From: Micropterus salmoides
Lineage: Eukaryota; Chordata; Actinopteri; Centrarchiformes; Centrarchidae
Length of the DNA: 64,000 bases
Reading direction: 5' to 3'
NCBI RefSeq assembly: GCF_014851395.1
Contig: NW_024041150.1
Location: 29,142,305-29,206,304, forward strand
Both the position numbers and the translations under genes were made by a program. The notes under the pieces were generated by a model. That model had not been told where the DNA came from and did no database searches. It was given only the letters and a program-made list of their open reading frames with translations. Below, one piece after another: positions 37,259-48,990 of the stretch; position 1 is the stretch's first letter; every line of letters starts with the position of its first letter.

Positions 37259-39740
37259 AGACACATAAAGGCTATGAAGAGTGGAGGGGAACTGCGGAGT
37301 CAGGTGATAATTCTCTGAGGGTTTGTCACCATTAGCGACACACTGCTGTTAGCATACAAAATATTGTTTAGGGCAGCTTGAAGTAGTTTGTAACAGTATA
37401 TTGGTGAGACAACCTATTTTGCTGTGTTGGTATGGAAATGTGTTGGAGGGAAAAGTGACGTTTGCTCTTGACTGCCCCTTTGTAAACCTGACTACTGCAT
37501 ATCTAACATAACAACTAAAAACCAAATGTTATTGCTCTATTGTCTTGTTTTAAGACATTTTAAATTGACAAAATCATGTTATCATGTTATCATTAATTTA
37601 ATAACCTTTTTGCCCATCAAGCACTGAAATGAAAGAGAAAAGAAGCAAAGTGTGTGCACTCATGTATTCAGCAGTGAGTAGGTCACATTTCAATCCTCAG
37701 CAGACAAAAGAAACGCCCCAAGTCACGGTTTCACCTGTACATACATTCACATAAACACTCCACCTCCAGTCCTCTCCTCTTTGTTTGAGCTCTTACATGC
37801 ATTGCATAAGCATGTTGCTGCCAGCTCCATCAGGTCATCTCACAGAAAACCTTCTAGACAGAGACAGATAGAGGGAGGAAATGAGTGAGAGTGTGAAAGT
37901 GAGGAGGGAGTGATGGGGGTGTGGGTGTGGAGCTGTGAATGTGAAGAGAATAGATAAGAATATGATTAGGATTTTTTTTTACCAAGGATGGGGTGAAGCA
38001 AGGGAAGTGTAAAGTGAGGGATGACAGGTGTGACGATCACACGTCTGGCTGACTAATCCCGCCTCCACCATCAGCTTCCATTAGTATGTTAAATGTGGAT
38101 GGATGCATAAAGGAAATGGAAGAATAAAAATAACAAATACAATACAAAGTGCACCAACTGGCAGTGGGTAAGTGTGCTAACTTTCTTCGCAGCATTTAAT
38201 ATAGATAAATGAGTATTTATAATTGTGATTTTAATTCTATACAGAGGAAATTGTGCATCATGAGATTTTTAGTCAGCGTCCCTTTTTGTCTTAAACCTGC
38301 ATTCATTTTCTGGCCACTTGTGGGCAAAATGAACACGTTAGAAAACTTTTTCTTTCTTTTAAATCCAGATAACACAGACCACGCTTCACTTGGAGTCCTG
38401 TTTCTGGCCACCTGATTAATGTAAGTCAAATTAATTCACTCTTTTAGCTCTGTTTTTGGTCTCTACCACATCCTGAGAAAAATATATGTCTCTTTAGGAG
38501 CCGTACAATAGGTTTAATTGAGAAGTGAAAACAGCTGAGCGGTAAGAGTGACACTAAACATTGACATTGCTGCCTGATGAGCTCAATCATGTTAGAGCTG
38601 AGAGAAGTTTGTCTCTATGAACACGCCTCTTTCACATTACATGTAGACATTTGATACTGATATTACCCATAATTTTAGCAGAAATACAGAAGATGGAGAT
38701 CATGAAAGGTATTTTCAATACAGACATCCCGCAATAAAAGCGGAAAAAATAGTTAAAAAATAGTTTGAGGCATAACAGTCCACTGAGGTCGTACTACTGC
38801 ACGTTCCTGACTCAAACCAGCGACCTCAGGTGTGGGACACAGACGTGGTAACGAGGAGGTTAAAAGGCACTAGTATCTGTCGCTAGCACATCTCTTAAGG
38901 CGTCGGAGAGTGCAGTTTACTCATTGCACAGCCTAACTGGCTATAGTTACACATGCAATCGTGTGTGCCTTTACATAGTGATCTGGCTTTCGAGAACCAG
39001 AGGCTTGACTATAGACAGAGGAAGACTATGTTGTTTTCCACAACAGTGTTGGTATCTGTGACGTAGAACATATGCATCGGAAGTAGGCCTTTCTTTCTGT
39101 GGCTTTTCACACATCGTTCCAGTTCTGTTACTCCCAACGTTGCAGGCTCAGAGGTGAATCAAATCTAACCCCTCTAACAGTATGAAAGCTCCTGAAGATA
39201 GAACAGAACTTTGTTTCCCATCACACAGCTTTAAACAACTCTACTGTTTGATAATCAGGGATTAAAACCAGCATATTGAGATGCATCGAGGCAGACAAAG
39301 CATGAAAGAAAGTGGACAGTTACAAATCGTTTCTTTAGGATAAGGTTCACTTTTGGCAGCTGAACTATATTCAATTTCACAATAGGTGTTGGCTTTATAA
39401 TTATTAGCATTACAAAAACAAATAAACTGGCAGGAATCCATGGCTATCAGCTGGAGGTATATTTTATCCCAAAATGTTAAGCAGCAAGCAGCTGGTCTGG
39501 ATTTTAGATGACCGAAAATGAGCTCAGGGAGTTTTGGTTCCCTGGCTTCAGCAGTGTGTGGTTTGGACGGGAGATAATTGTGTTTTTTGCTGAAGAGGTT
39601 CTCCCATTTTACTCAATTCTGCTTGAATATTTTATGGTAATTATTCTGAGGTATTTATCAGTGTGAAGCAGAGAGAGCAACAGCCTGCAGCAGAAAACAA
39701 GACACAGGATCTCAGTCTCCGTGCTCCCACCGAGCTCACC
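37259..39740. other. Intergenic, nothing recognised
   Basis: No gene, RNA or clear element; a purine-rich stretch 37855-38020 and AT-rich filler. Confidence 0.45.
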
Positions 39741-39755
39741 TGCATGTTTCTGTGA

Positions 39756-39759
<4 letters not shown>

Positions 39760-39817
<58 letters not shown>

Positions 39818-39950
39818 GTCTTTGTGTGAAAGAGTGTTCAGGGTGTCCCCATAGACAGTATAGCTTTGTCTCCGAACCCCCCAGAGAAGAATAGGGTCAG
39901 ATTGAGATTCAAGTTCACCGTCATCAAGAACACATCCGCAGCTGTGATCA

Positions 39951-39984
<34 letters not shown>

Positions 39985-40228
39985 CATGGCGCGCACTCTT
40001 AATCCACATTCAAAGAGGGAGTCTTTGGGGAGAGACAATGGCAGCACATGCATATATTTGGACATGTAATGAGGGCACAGCCCACCAATTACGGAGGACG
40101 TGTGTGTGTGTGTGTGTGTGTGTGTGGACCACTAGTCCCGGCAGGGGACGGAGACGAAACCCAGCGGAGGGGAACCGACCCCATTCAGAGCTGGTAATCC
40201 AATTCTGAAAGCTGTCTCTCAGAGGAGG

Positions 40229-40316
<88 letters not shown>

Positions 40317-40334
40317 GTGTGTGTGTGTGTGTGT
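39760..40334. repeat. Cluster of GT/CA microsatellites
   Basis: (GT)n at 39760-39814, (CA)n at 39951-39981, (GT)n at 40101-40126, and an about 104-bp (GT)n at 40231-40334 interrupted once (GCGTG). Between them lie short GC-richer unique segments (for example 40130-40230). The long His/Thr reading frame over 40010-40588 is a translation of the repeat. Confidence 0.92.
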
Positions 40335-41229
40335 CCAGACCAGTTCTGGGTGGGTTGGGTCGGGGGGGTAGAAGTAGCCGAGAGTAGTTCTTTAATGTGA
40401 ATGCAAAGCAGGGGAGGGGTCAGATTACTCCCCTTCTCTCTTCTCTTGTAACCGTTCATTTGTTTTTCAAATCCATGTCTCCCGCTCGGCCTCTCAGGGG
40501 AACACAGCGGACAGTTAAGACCACCACCCCACCCCCACCCACCTTCTCCTCCACCAGCAGCTCTCTGTCCTTCAGTTCGATAACCCAATAAAGGAGTGCT
40601 TTTATCCGAGGCTCAAGTGTCATGCTTTTGCTTTTTTGGATTCTGAACATGACAGAGAAAAAGACTCACTGTTTGCTGAACTGTATCTCCTGCTGGAGAG
40701 TTCAAGGGACACATTTGTCAAACACACTTAAACAGAAGTAGAAGGAGAACTTTCTTAGAATAAACTTTTCAAACAGTGGCGTCCATAATCCCATGGTTTG
40801 TCATACATTATGGGAGGGGTTTATTATTTTCCGCATTAATTTTTTAGATTTTTTAGGCCCACAAATAACAGCGTATTTAAGATGCTGGAGTTAATAGAAT
40901 AATACTATTTCTTTATTGTTTATGTGCTCACCAATGTTGAGACCAAACCTAAGCCCTTGTCTTACTGTTAATAATAAAGAGTGATACACTAACAGTGCAG
41001 TTACACATTTCAATAAAGATTTCTAATAAGCCATCAGCAAAACTTAGAAATGTTAATATGTCATTGATGAAGGATTGTTACCATGATCCATCAAGTCTGC
41101 GATTGTAAATGTTAATAAATGTTGTAGTCCTTATGCTCGGCAGGACGTCAAACAGTCTACCCGATGAACTAAAGACTTAAAACGACTTGAAATCTCTGGC
41201 TAAACTATTTAAATATGGTAGGTTTGTTG

Positions 41230-41480
41230 CAGGTTTGATACCCCGTCTGGCGTGCGCAATGATGATACAATAAATAGACTATTAATAGACTATTCTCTCT
41301 GACCAATCAGTAGTCTGCAGTCTTTGAATGTCATCTTTTTGTTTCGACTCAACTCGCTTGGAACATCAACGGAGGTGATGCCAAAAAACCCCTAACAGAT
41401 ACCAGGTATCAGATTTGCCCTAAGGAAAACCAATAAAAGCGAGTAGAGTTGAGACGAGATGGGCTGGTACCATCCGGTGA
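41230..41480. repeat. Teleost MITE-like repeat (CGAGTAGAGTTGAG type)
   Basis: TCTGACCAATCAGTAGTCTG, TTTCGACTCAACTCGCTTGG and, near the right, AAAGCGAGTAGAGTTGAGAC with GGGCTGGTACCATCCGGTG are ordered landmarks of a common fish repeat whose ends are inverted (CGACTCAACTCG against CGAGTAGAGTTGAG). Confidence 0.55.
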
Positions 41481-44400
41481 TAAAGGGACTTGCTAAAGTG
41501 ACACATGATCAGCAGCTCATATGCATTTTCACACCACTAACTTTCTGTTACAGGAATATTTTCCAGGCTGTGCCTGTTATAAGAGGACCATGTGACCTTA
41601 AAAGGATGGACTGTGAATTATTGGCCCCCCTGGGCACAAATGTCCAGAAGCCCCCTCATGCCTCCTAGCAGAGCTCTGGCTCTGGCCCCTTTCAGACAAA
41701 CTTTTGACTGCGCCCTTTGACTCCCCAACAAGTTAATAATCTTAACAATTACCCAGACAATCTTTTACTGGCCTTCCTAAAAAACTTTGGCCCCTGCATC
41801 AAAACACATGCTTGCTTACTGTTAACCACAGTGGCAAGCATCTTATTGCAACAAGAAACAGACCAACTTTTAAATGCTTGGGGACATAAAATCAAAGTGA
41901 AAATCAGTTTGAACTATCTGCTCCTGTTAAAAGTGGTTGTTTTTTTTTGTTTTTTTAAATAAAATCAGTAAAAGCCAAAACTATGATTTTTGTTTACACA
42001 GTTTGCTGTGGTGAGTTTGCAGGGGCAAGTTCAGGAAGTAAGTGAGTGGAAAGTGGGGTTAAGTTCTCTGAATGATGTATGGATGAATGCTTAGACTCTT
42101 GCATTATTGAAACAAGGCAACAGAAAAACAAGCCTCCCTCCTTTATGAAAGATGCACATTCAGTCAGCAACCTATATTCTTGTTTTGAAAAACAACATGA
42201 ATCGAAATCTTCAAAGAAAATGCTGAAACACAGAGGTGGGATCCATGTATGGTCTGTGTTTTGCCCAATGCAGAGGTGTCAGAGAATTCCTAGGAAGAAG
42301 ATGGAGAGATGGTGTGAGGGAAAAGGTGATGTATTTACACTTTGATCATTACCGGTGTCATCCATTGTTGATTTTCTTTTTCAAACATTATGTTTTATTA
42401 AACGTCTTCCGCTTCAGAAGTGAAATTCTGTGACAGGATTCATGAGAAACTGGGAATACTACAGAAGCCCTGAGCAAGTGAGGGAAGAATTTATTTTCTC
42501 TTTAATATTTTTTACTTTAATATAAGTATAATTTAAAGTGTTTATTGTTGTAAAACTCATTTCAACCACATTTTGCAACCCGTTCTCACTCCCAAGTTGT
42601 CACATATGGACACATGGTCAAGACCTGTTGGCGTCAGTTTGTAACGCACTGGGATCATCTGATCGTCATAGTTCAACGGACTGGGGAAAACATTGTCCTT
42701 GGAAATCCCTAAATGTCAGAAAAATTGTGCTGAAGGGGACGAGTTGGGAGTGAGAATATGATGCATTTCGGCCACCCCATGTTCTAAGTAGGACTAAAAG
42801 CATTCATGTTTTCTTCAGGTTTCTCCATGCACTCTAAACACAAGTTACATATAGCCTACATTGTGTGTTTGTATGTTATACATATCATTACTGTGTTTTG
42901 CATAAAAGTATTCATGAGATTTTTCTCCAAGCATTTTCATCTGCCAACACAATCAAGTTCAGCTCACTGCCAATATGCTTGGATAGCTTGGGTCATACTG
43001 TACTTACCTACGCACAGCTGATCAGGTTTGAATTTCACTGTGGGTCACATTCTGCCCTCTGTGAGACAAGAGAGCATCATTCGGAGCCACAGTTGCTGTT
43101 AAATAAGTATTGTATTCATTAAATTTTTGTGGCAGATTTGAGTATTACAACAAAAAACACACAAAAATCATCCGGACAAAACCTTTTTTTTTTTACCTGC
43201 CAAAACTTTTTCCACACCTGCTCTTTAACCATAAATACGGGAGAGAAAACTATTTTGAAAATGGATCGCCAGATTTCTTTTTCTCACTTGTCTCTCAGGG
43301 CTTCCGCAGAATAGAGTGAGTCAAGGTGATAGAAAACAAGTGGGATAAGGAAGAAGAACGAGACATAGAAATGTTAGAGAAAATTAAGTTATGCGTGTGT
43401 GTTAGAGAGACTAAAAGAGAGACAAAATGAGGGGCTGATAATGTGCGGGGCGAGGGGCCCACCAGGTCTCTGCAGGCTGCTGGAAGAAAGGAGCACTGCA
43501 ACAGAGCGGCCGTTATTTTCTTTGTGAACCCAGGAAACCGGAGATGCTCCTCTGCTCTGCTACTGAGTGACATCAACCGCTTGGGGAGAAGACACAAACA
43601 TAACACACACACACACAAACGCACAAAACCCAACAACTTCCATGTGCATTAAAACACACTGAAAAAGACTCACACTCCCACATTTACAGATGCACACATG
43701 AGACTCACCACCCACCACTTCCACACACAAGCACATCCCTGAATCCTCTAAATGGCTAAATATTTGCATATACTGCTGTTCCAATTATCCTCCTGTCTTC
43801 CTCTTCTGCTCTTTTATCTGTGGGTGAAGACAGGTCTGTGTGAGGTTTAATGAAAGTGAGACAGGCTCTGTCATCTCTCTGGCACTGCCTGCTGTCTCTT
43901 TCTCATTGCGCTATTATAGCAAAAAGGAACAAAAAAAAAGACTTTTGTGAGGGCCGTAGGCGTAGCGTGTGTAATATACACATAGTTTGAATATAACATA
44001 CAAATATGCAATACACACGTGGAGAAATTTGGTGAAATGACTGTGATGCAACTGCACATTTTCCAACAACAAAGGAGTCATATGAAGGCAAAATGAAAAT
44101 GAAAAAAAATGGCTTTGAAATAAAGTAAGGGCAACAAAGAGTTTAGTTTAGTTATTTTAGCTTTTGTTGTTTACCCAAAGACAATCTTCGTTTACTGGGA
44201 TCAAAATAATACTTAAATCCTAACTGGATTTGTTGCCAGAAATGAATGGTTCTGTAAGGTAAAAAAAAGTGAATAGATTTCTTGAAAAATGTCAGATTGT
44301 AAAATCTAATTTGTGCCAAAAGAAGACAATGTTGACTTTGTGCCCACAACATGTATGAGACTGAATTCCTGTGACTTAAATGTGTGTGCTCATGTGATTT

Positions 44401-44869
44401 TATGAAAATTAGGCAGACTAGGAGCTGGTTTTGCAAAATATGTTTAGGCTAATTCTTAGTCCAATGACAGTTGCATCAAAATACAGACCTACTAATTTTA
44501 AAGACCCTGCAACCCCCCACATGTTTTCATAAACTGAAATTAAAATTAATTTTAGCATAAAAATAAATATATCTCTCCTTTGCGTTTGTTTTGACATGTG
44601 TACTGGCCAAAGAAAAACCAACAGATTCATCTTTTTGCAGCCTTTATTGCACTGATTCTCTGGTGGGTGTACATTTTTGATACCGACTGATTACTCCTAC
44701 CTGTTGTGATTGGAATCATGAAGTAATGTACATCACAGGACGCACAACTGTTAGTTTTCCTGTGAATTGTTTAATTTGCCATCACAGCATCTGTTCTTTT
44801 CAGTTCTCTTCTTTTCAGAGAGGGTGTCTTCTAGCAGTGTCGGCTCTCAGTTGTCAATCAATCATCCTG
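41481..44869. other. Intergenic, nothing recognised
   Basis: Reading frames are short and without domains; an A/T-rich tract and a short CA run (43602-43615) are present. Confidence 0.45.
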
Positions 44870-45135
44870 TGAGGGGGACAATGCTCACATGCTGTTAAGC
44901 AGGAGGAATGTTTACCATGTTCGCTACCTTAGTTTAGCGTGTTAGCATGCTCACATTTGCTAATTAGCACTAAATATTAGTTTAGCAGGTATTTGGTCAC
45001 AAAGTATTGGACAAAGTGAAATTTTGACCTGATGGTGGCGCTAGATGAAAAGTCAGAGCCTCACTAAAGTCATGATTAGTTCAACATTTTGTGCCAATCC
45101 TTCAGTGTTTCAGTCCAACTTTCGATTTTGTGGAT
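44870..45135 (+). repeat. Teleost GCTAAATGCTAA-type repeat, copy 3
   Basis: TTTACCATGTTCGCTACCTT, AGCGTGTTAGCATGCTCACA, TTTGCTAATTAGCACTAAAT, GGTGGCGCTAGATGAAAAGT. Closest of the three copies to the family consensus as I remember it. Confidence 0.72.
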
Positions 45136-47539
45136 GCATGCTAGAAATTAATGATGGGAGATCATTCTACTGACTGCACTAATTAAGAAAGATTAAGGTG
45201 TAATTTGTCTCACACCAACAACCTACTTTTTTAGACAGGCCAGGAATCCTTTGGAAATATGTTTTAGTCTGATGTTGCTCAACTCATTACTGAATTTTAG
45301 TGCAAAGAAGTAAAGAGCTGAGCAGCTTGAATCTGTAGCTCATTCAGCCAAGCGTTACTTTAAAGAACCCTTAATTAACCAAAAATACACGTGTTGGTCC
45401 AATTTAAATAAAAAAAAAACAAGCTAGTTCTGCTCGACAGACAAAATCAGACGTCTAAGTTTATTTGTGAGGTCTAATCCAAGTTGAAGTTCATTGTTGT
45501 AAGACTAACTCCAGACTGATTCTGTCAGGTGAAAAACATGTATCTCCAAAAGGTTTGCATTTTAAAGAACTACACCAAACAGGAACATTTTCAGTATCAT
45601 TCAGTGTTTTTGAAATTAACCCCAAGTTTGAATGTTTCCATCCACAGAGAAGCAAGCAGCTCCTTAATTCAGGACCACAAACTTGTCAGGGGTGAAAAAG
45701 GTGACAATAATATCCCCCACATAAAACATATTTTAAAACTCTGATCACTAATCACACTAATGAGAGAAAACACTCATCAAAGAAAACTACTGTGATTGAC
45801 GCATTGTAGTTTGTGGCATAGGAACTTGTAGTTTTTGATAATATTATAACATTAACTGAAGCATATAGTGTTCATTTAATAGTATACTGTTAGTATAATG
45901 TTAATATCTTAATTATAAAATGTTATTAGATTGATTATAATTTCAAACAATAGTATACCTTATAGTTCACCACTAGTATAATATTAATTCAGTTATAGTA
46001 GTTTCACTTCTGTGGGTTGTTTTCATTCGTTAAATCCTTTACATTGGTCTCTAATTTGTTAATGGCACGTACTAACTCGTCAATAATCACAACCATTTAT
46101 GCAGAAAAATTTGTTCAACATTTCCAAAGTTTGCTGTAGCATGTCAGACTTTTTTTTTAAATTTTTCTAGGCTGTGATTAGTCGGTTCATAGAAAGTGAC
46201 ATTTTGGTTTTATAAAAAGCGGAACATTTTTCAACAAACGGCACCTGATACAGCTAAGTGACCGGATAGCCAAATCCAGACCTTCTTTATCTTATTAGCT
46301 TATCTGTTGCTGTTTTTGATAAACGAGCTGCTCACAGAATATCTTGGAGCTTGGAGCACTTCTTGGGGATTACGCGGAAATGCAATCCAATCACAGTTCT
46401 CGTGGCTACGCATATGCTACAATGTAGATTCAAGTCAACACAGAAGTAAAACAGGCAGACTGTTCACATTGCCACCATTATTCCCATATATCACCCCCCC
46501 TTCCCCCTTTTGAAAAACTCATAGGATCTACACGAATCAATTAAATGGCCTATTTCGGATTCAAAACAGCAAATTTTGCCAAAAGGTGACAAATTTGCTC
46601 CCCTGTTAATTAAACTTAAGAATATTAAATGTTACATTAAATTATATCTTGAATGGTTTACCAACAATATGGTGAATTGGTCAATTACATGCACTTTCTT
46701 CTTGCTTGTGCTTTAGATGAATGAAAAGAAAAGAAAAGTTCTCTGAAGAACTTCAGTCTGTGGCATTCCTTATGCTCTTTGTAGCTCTGCACACCTACAC
46801 GTAGTTCTCAGCCATGGTCTTGCTTTCTTGCTTGATGTTTGGAACTAATGAATGTTTGAAGAGGAGTTTCCACAACCAGCTAATAATAACAGCACAAACT
46901 TGACAGCTCGCTACACAAATTCAGGCAAACATGCATGCACCAAAAAAGGTGCAAAAATTCACCTCAGTGCTCGACAATATACAGACAAAAGCACACATAC
47001 ACACACTACCTCAAACGTACTCTTCATGCATTGCATTGAAACAGCAGAGGAACACATACAAGAATGTACAGTATATACATGTCTTCACACATACACAGAA
47101 ATAATTTAATGCTCAATTTGCTGCTTTCAAGCTACCATAGATTCAGAAACTTGATCAGCATGCAAATACATATTCACTGTGCATGCCCCCACATGCTTGT
47201 CCAATCCGTCTCCTGTTGAAAAGAAATACATTTCCCTGAGAGGTTTCCCTTCTCTTCTATCTAGCAAGCGGGCTTCACTCTGCAGAGAACAAAGTGTTTG
47301 TTTGTTTTATTTTAGATCACAGCTCCTGTGTGGGCATGGGGTCAGAGAGTGGTGCACTGCAGAGGGAAGCATGAGGCGTGCTTTTAACTGCAGCCATGGG
47401 AGTCTCAGTAAACAACAGGGCTGTAGGTGGTCGCTTTAGGTCTGCAGTCGACTCAGCCGCTGGAGCCGCTGCAGGCTGATAAAGACGAGGGTTGTGTGTT
47501 TCTTTAATGTGCATTTTTTCCTGTGGCATATAAGTGTAA
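45136..47539. other. Intergenic, nothing recognised
   Basis: AT-rich; no reading frame with a domain and no clear element. Confidence 0.45.
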
Positions 47540-47733
47540 GTATGTATAAGAGGCATGCCTTTGGTGTGAGAGACCCGGTTTCATTCCCCTACCATGACCC
47601 ATCCACCAATGTGTCCCTGATCAAGACACTTAACCCCAAGCTGCTCCAGAGGTGTGCAACCTCTGTCATGTATTGCAATTGTAAGTTGCTTTGGATAAAA
47701 GCGTCAGCTAAATGAATAAATGTAAATGTGAAT
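47540..47733 (+). mobile_element. tRNA-derived SINE with fish V-SINE/HE1-type tail
   Basis: Contains CCTTTGGTGTGAGAGACCCG with B-box-like GGTTTCATTCCCC, then the body TGATCAAGACACTTAACCCC and the tail TAAGTTGCTTTGGATAAAAG with CGTCAGCTAAATGAATAAAT. The 5' tRNA part is truncated or degenerate. Confidence 0.75.
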
Positions 47734-48230
47734 TTGGGATTGCAATGTCTGCATCAAAACTGAGTGTGTGGTCACAGTAGGGGTGTGTGTTCAGCAATCA
47801 GCACAGGCATCAGGCACAGAAAACACACAGCACACGATAGCACATGGTTTCTTAACGTGTGTCCTCTCTTTTCCCTGCAGCTCATCATCCACAATCATCA
47901 ATCGCCTGTATTTCCAACCTTTTAAACCCTTTTAAACTTCAGAAATGCAAGATGGTTGTGGCACAAAGAGACTTCCAATGTGTCAAACTGCCATGTTTTG
48001 CTGTTTGTGTTGATGCTTGCAGTTTGGTTCTTGATGTTTTTAGAGAAATATTTAGTGAAATATAGTGTGAAACTCAACGGTGTCATCACACCGTGACGTT
48101 GCAGGGCAGATACTCCAGGAAGTCACTGCACTCACAGAGAAATAGTCTTGGCAAGTAACTCCCTATGAAACTGTAAATTGCCCTTTTTTCCGGTTACAGT
48201 TTTTCCTGATTGCTCAGGCACAAAGAAACT

Positions 48231-48242
48231 ATAGGCTTTTAT
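48231..48242. repeat. Target-site duplication, left copy, of the Penelope-like insertion
   Basis: ATAGGCTTTTAT here and ATAGGCTATTAT at 54793-54804 (11 of 12 identical) directly bracket the composite element. Confidence 0.78.
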
Positions 48243-48428
48243 GTCTATGAAGATTCTCAGTCATCCAGGTCATAGTTATCCAACGAAGGTTAAAATCAAG
48301 GGCAACTGGACTTGGTTGAAGATACTGCTCATCCAAAGGACTTCTTCAGTTCTGACTGACTGGCAGGGAAACTCAGCTATTTAACCTCAGTGGGGTCGTT
48401 GGCCCGGGTCATCGATACCGCTGGTTCG

Positions 48429-48897
48429 TTAGTGTTCCTTGTTGCTGTGACGACAGTCGTTACAGTCGTTAAGACTACCGGTGGCCAAGACTGAACGACC
48501 ATCGTTGGTATCTTCACCTGAGGCCAATAGGTTACGTTTGTTGAGTTTCCTGGGAAGTGATGAAAGGACAGCATTGTAAGTGGGGGATAAGTGGTGGCGT
48601 AGACCCCCTCCCCTGTTCAATGACGGCTTCTCAACCCTGGTGTAGATGGCTTCCTTGATACCTCTTTCAAACCATCCATCTTCTCTGTCTAAAATGTGCA
48701 CCTGGTGGTCCTCAAACGAGTGTCCTCTGTCCTTCAGATGTAAGTAGACTGCAGAGTCTTGACCTGAGGAGTTGGCCCTTCTGTGTTGAGCCATGCGTTT
48801 GTGTAGTGGTTGTTTAGTCTCCCCAATATACAGGTCTGTGCATTCCTCACTGCATTGGACCGCATACACTAGATTGCTTTTCTTGTGTTTGGGTGTG
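48429..48897 (-). pseudogene. Inverted copy of PLE GIY-YIG endonuclease end
   Basis: On the minus strand the frame reads NLVYAVQCSEECTDLYIGET, the GIY-YIG core (VYAVQC...LYIG), then HKRMAQHRR, ...FERGIKEAIYTRVEKPSLN with the conserved Glu, and a tail ending NDCRHSNKEH before a stop at 48429. No frame break, but there is no reverse transcriptase upstream: on the minus strand the frame continues into the pseudo-LTR. It is a partial copy, as often found at PLE 5' ends. It keeps the uninterrupted version of the endonuclease tail that the forward copy has lost to the LINE. Confidence 0.85.
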
Positions 48898-48990
48898 CGG
48901 TCTTCCAGTATCTTCAACCAAGTCCAGTTGCCCTTGATTTTAACCTTCGTTGGATAACTATGACCTGGATGACTGAGAATCTTCATAGAC
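48898..48990 (+). repeat. PLE forward pseudo-LTR (5' copy)
   Basis: GTCTTCCAGTATCTTCAACC ... CCTTCGTTGGATAACTATGA ... CTTCATAGAC. The first about 58 bp repeat directly at 54737-54792, and positions of about 48908-48990 are the inverted repeat of 48243-48325. The first in-frame ATG of the reverse transcriptase (48960) lies inside it. Confidence 0.8.

Noticed and set aside
40010..40588. 192-codon minus-strand frame rich in His and Thr
   Set aside because: It is a translation of (GT)n microsatellites; frames over the CA/GT runs at 22.7, 27.2, 29.3, 31.9, 35.4 and 39.8 kb were set aside for the same reason.
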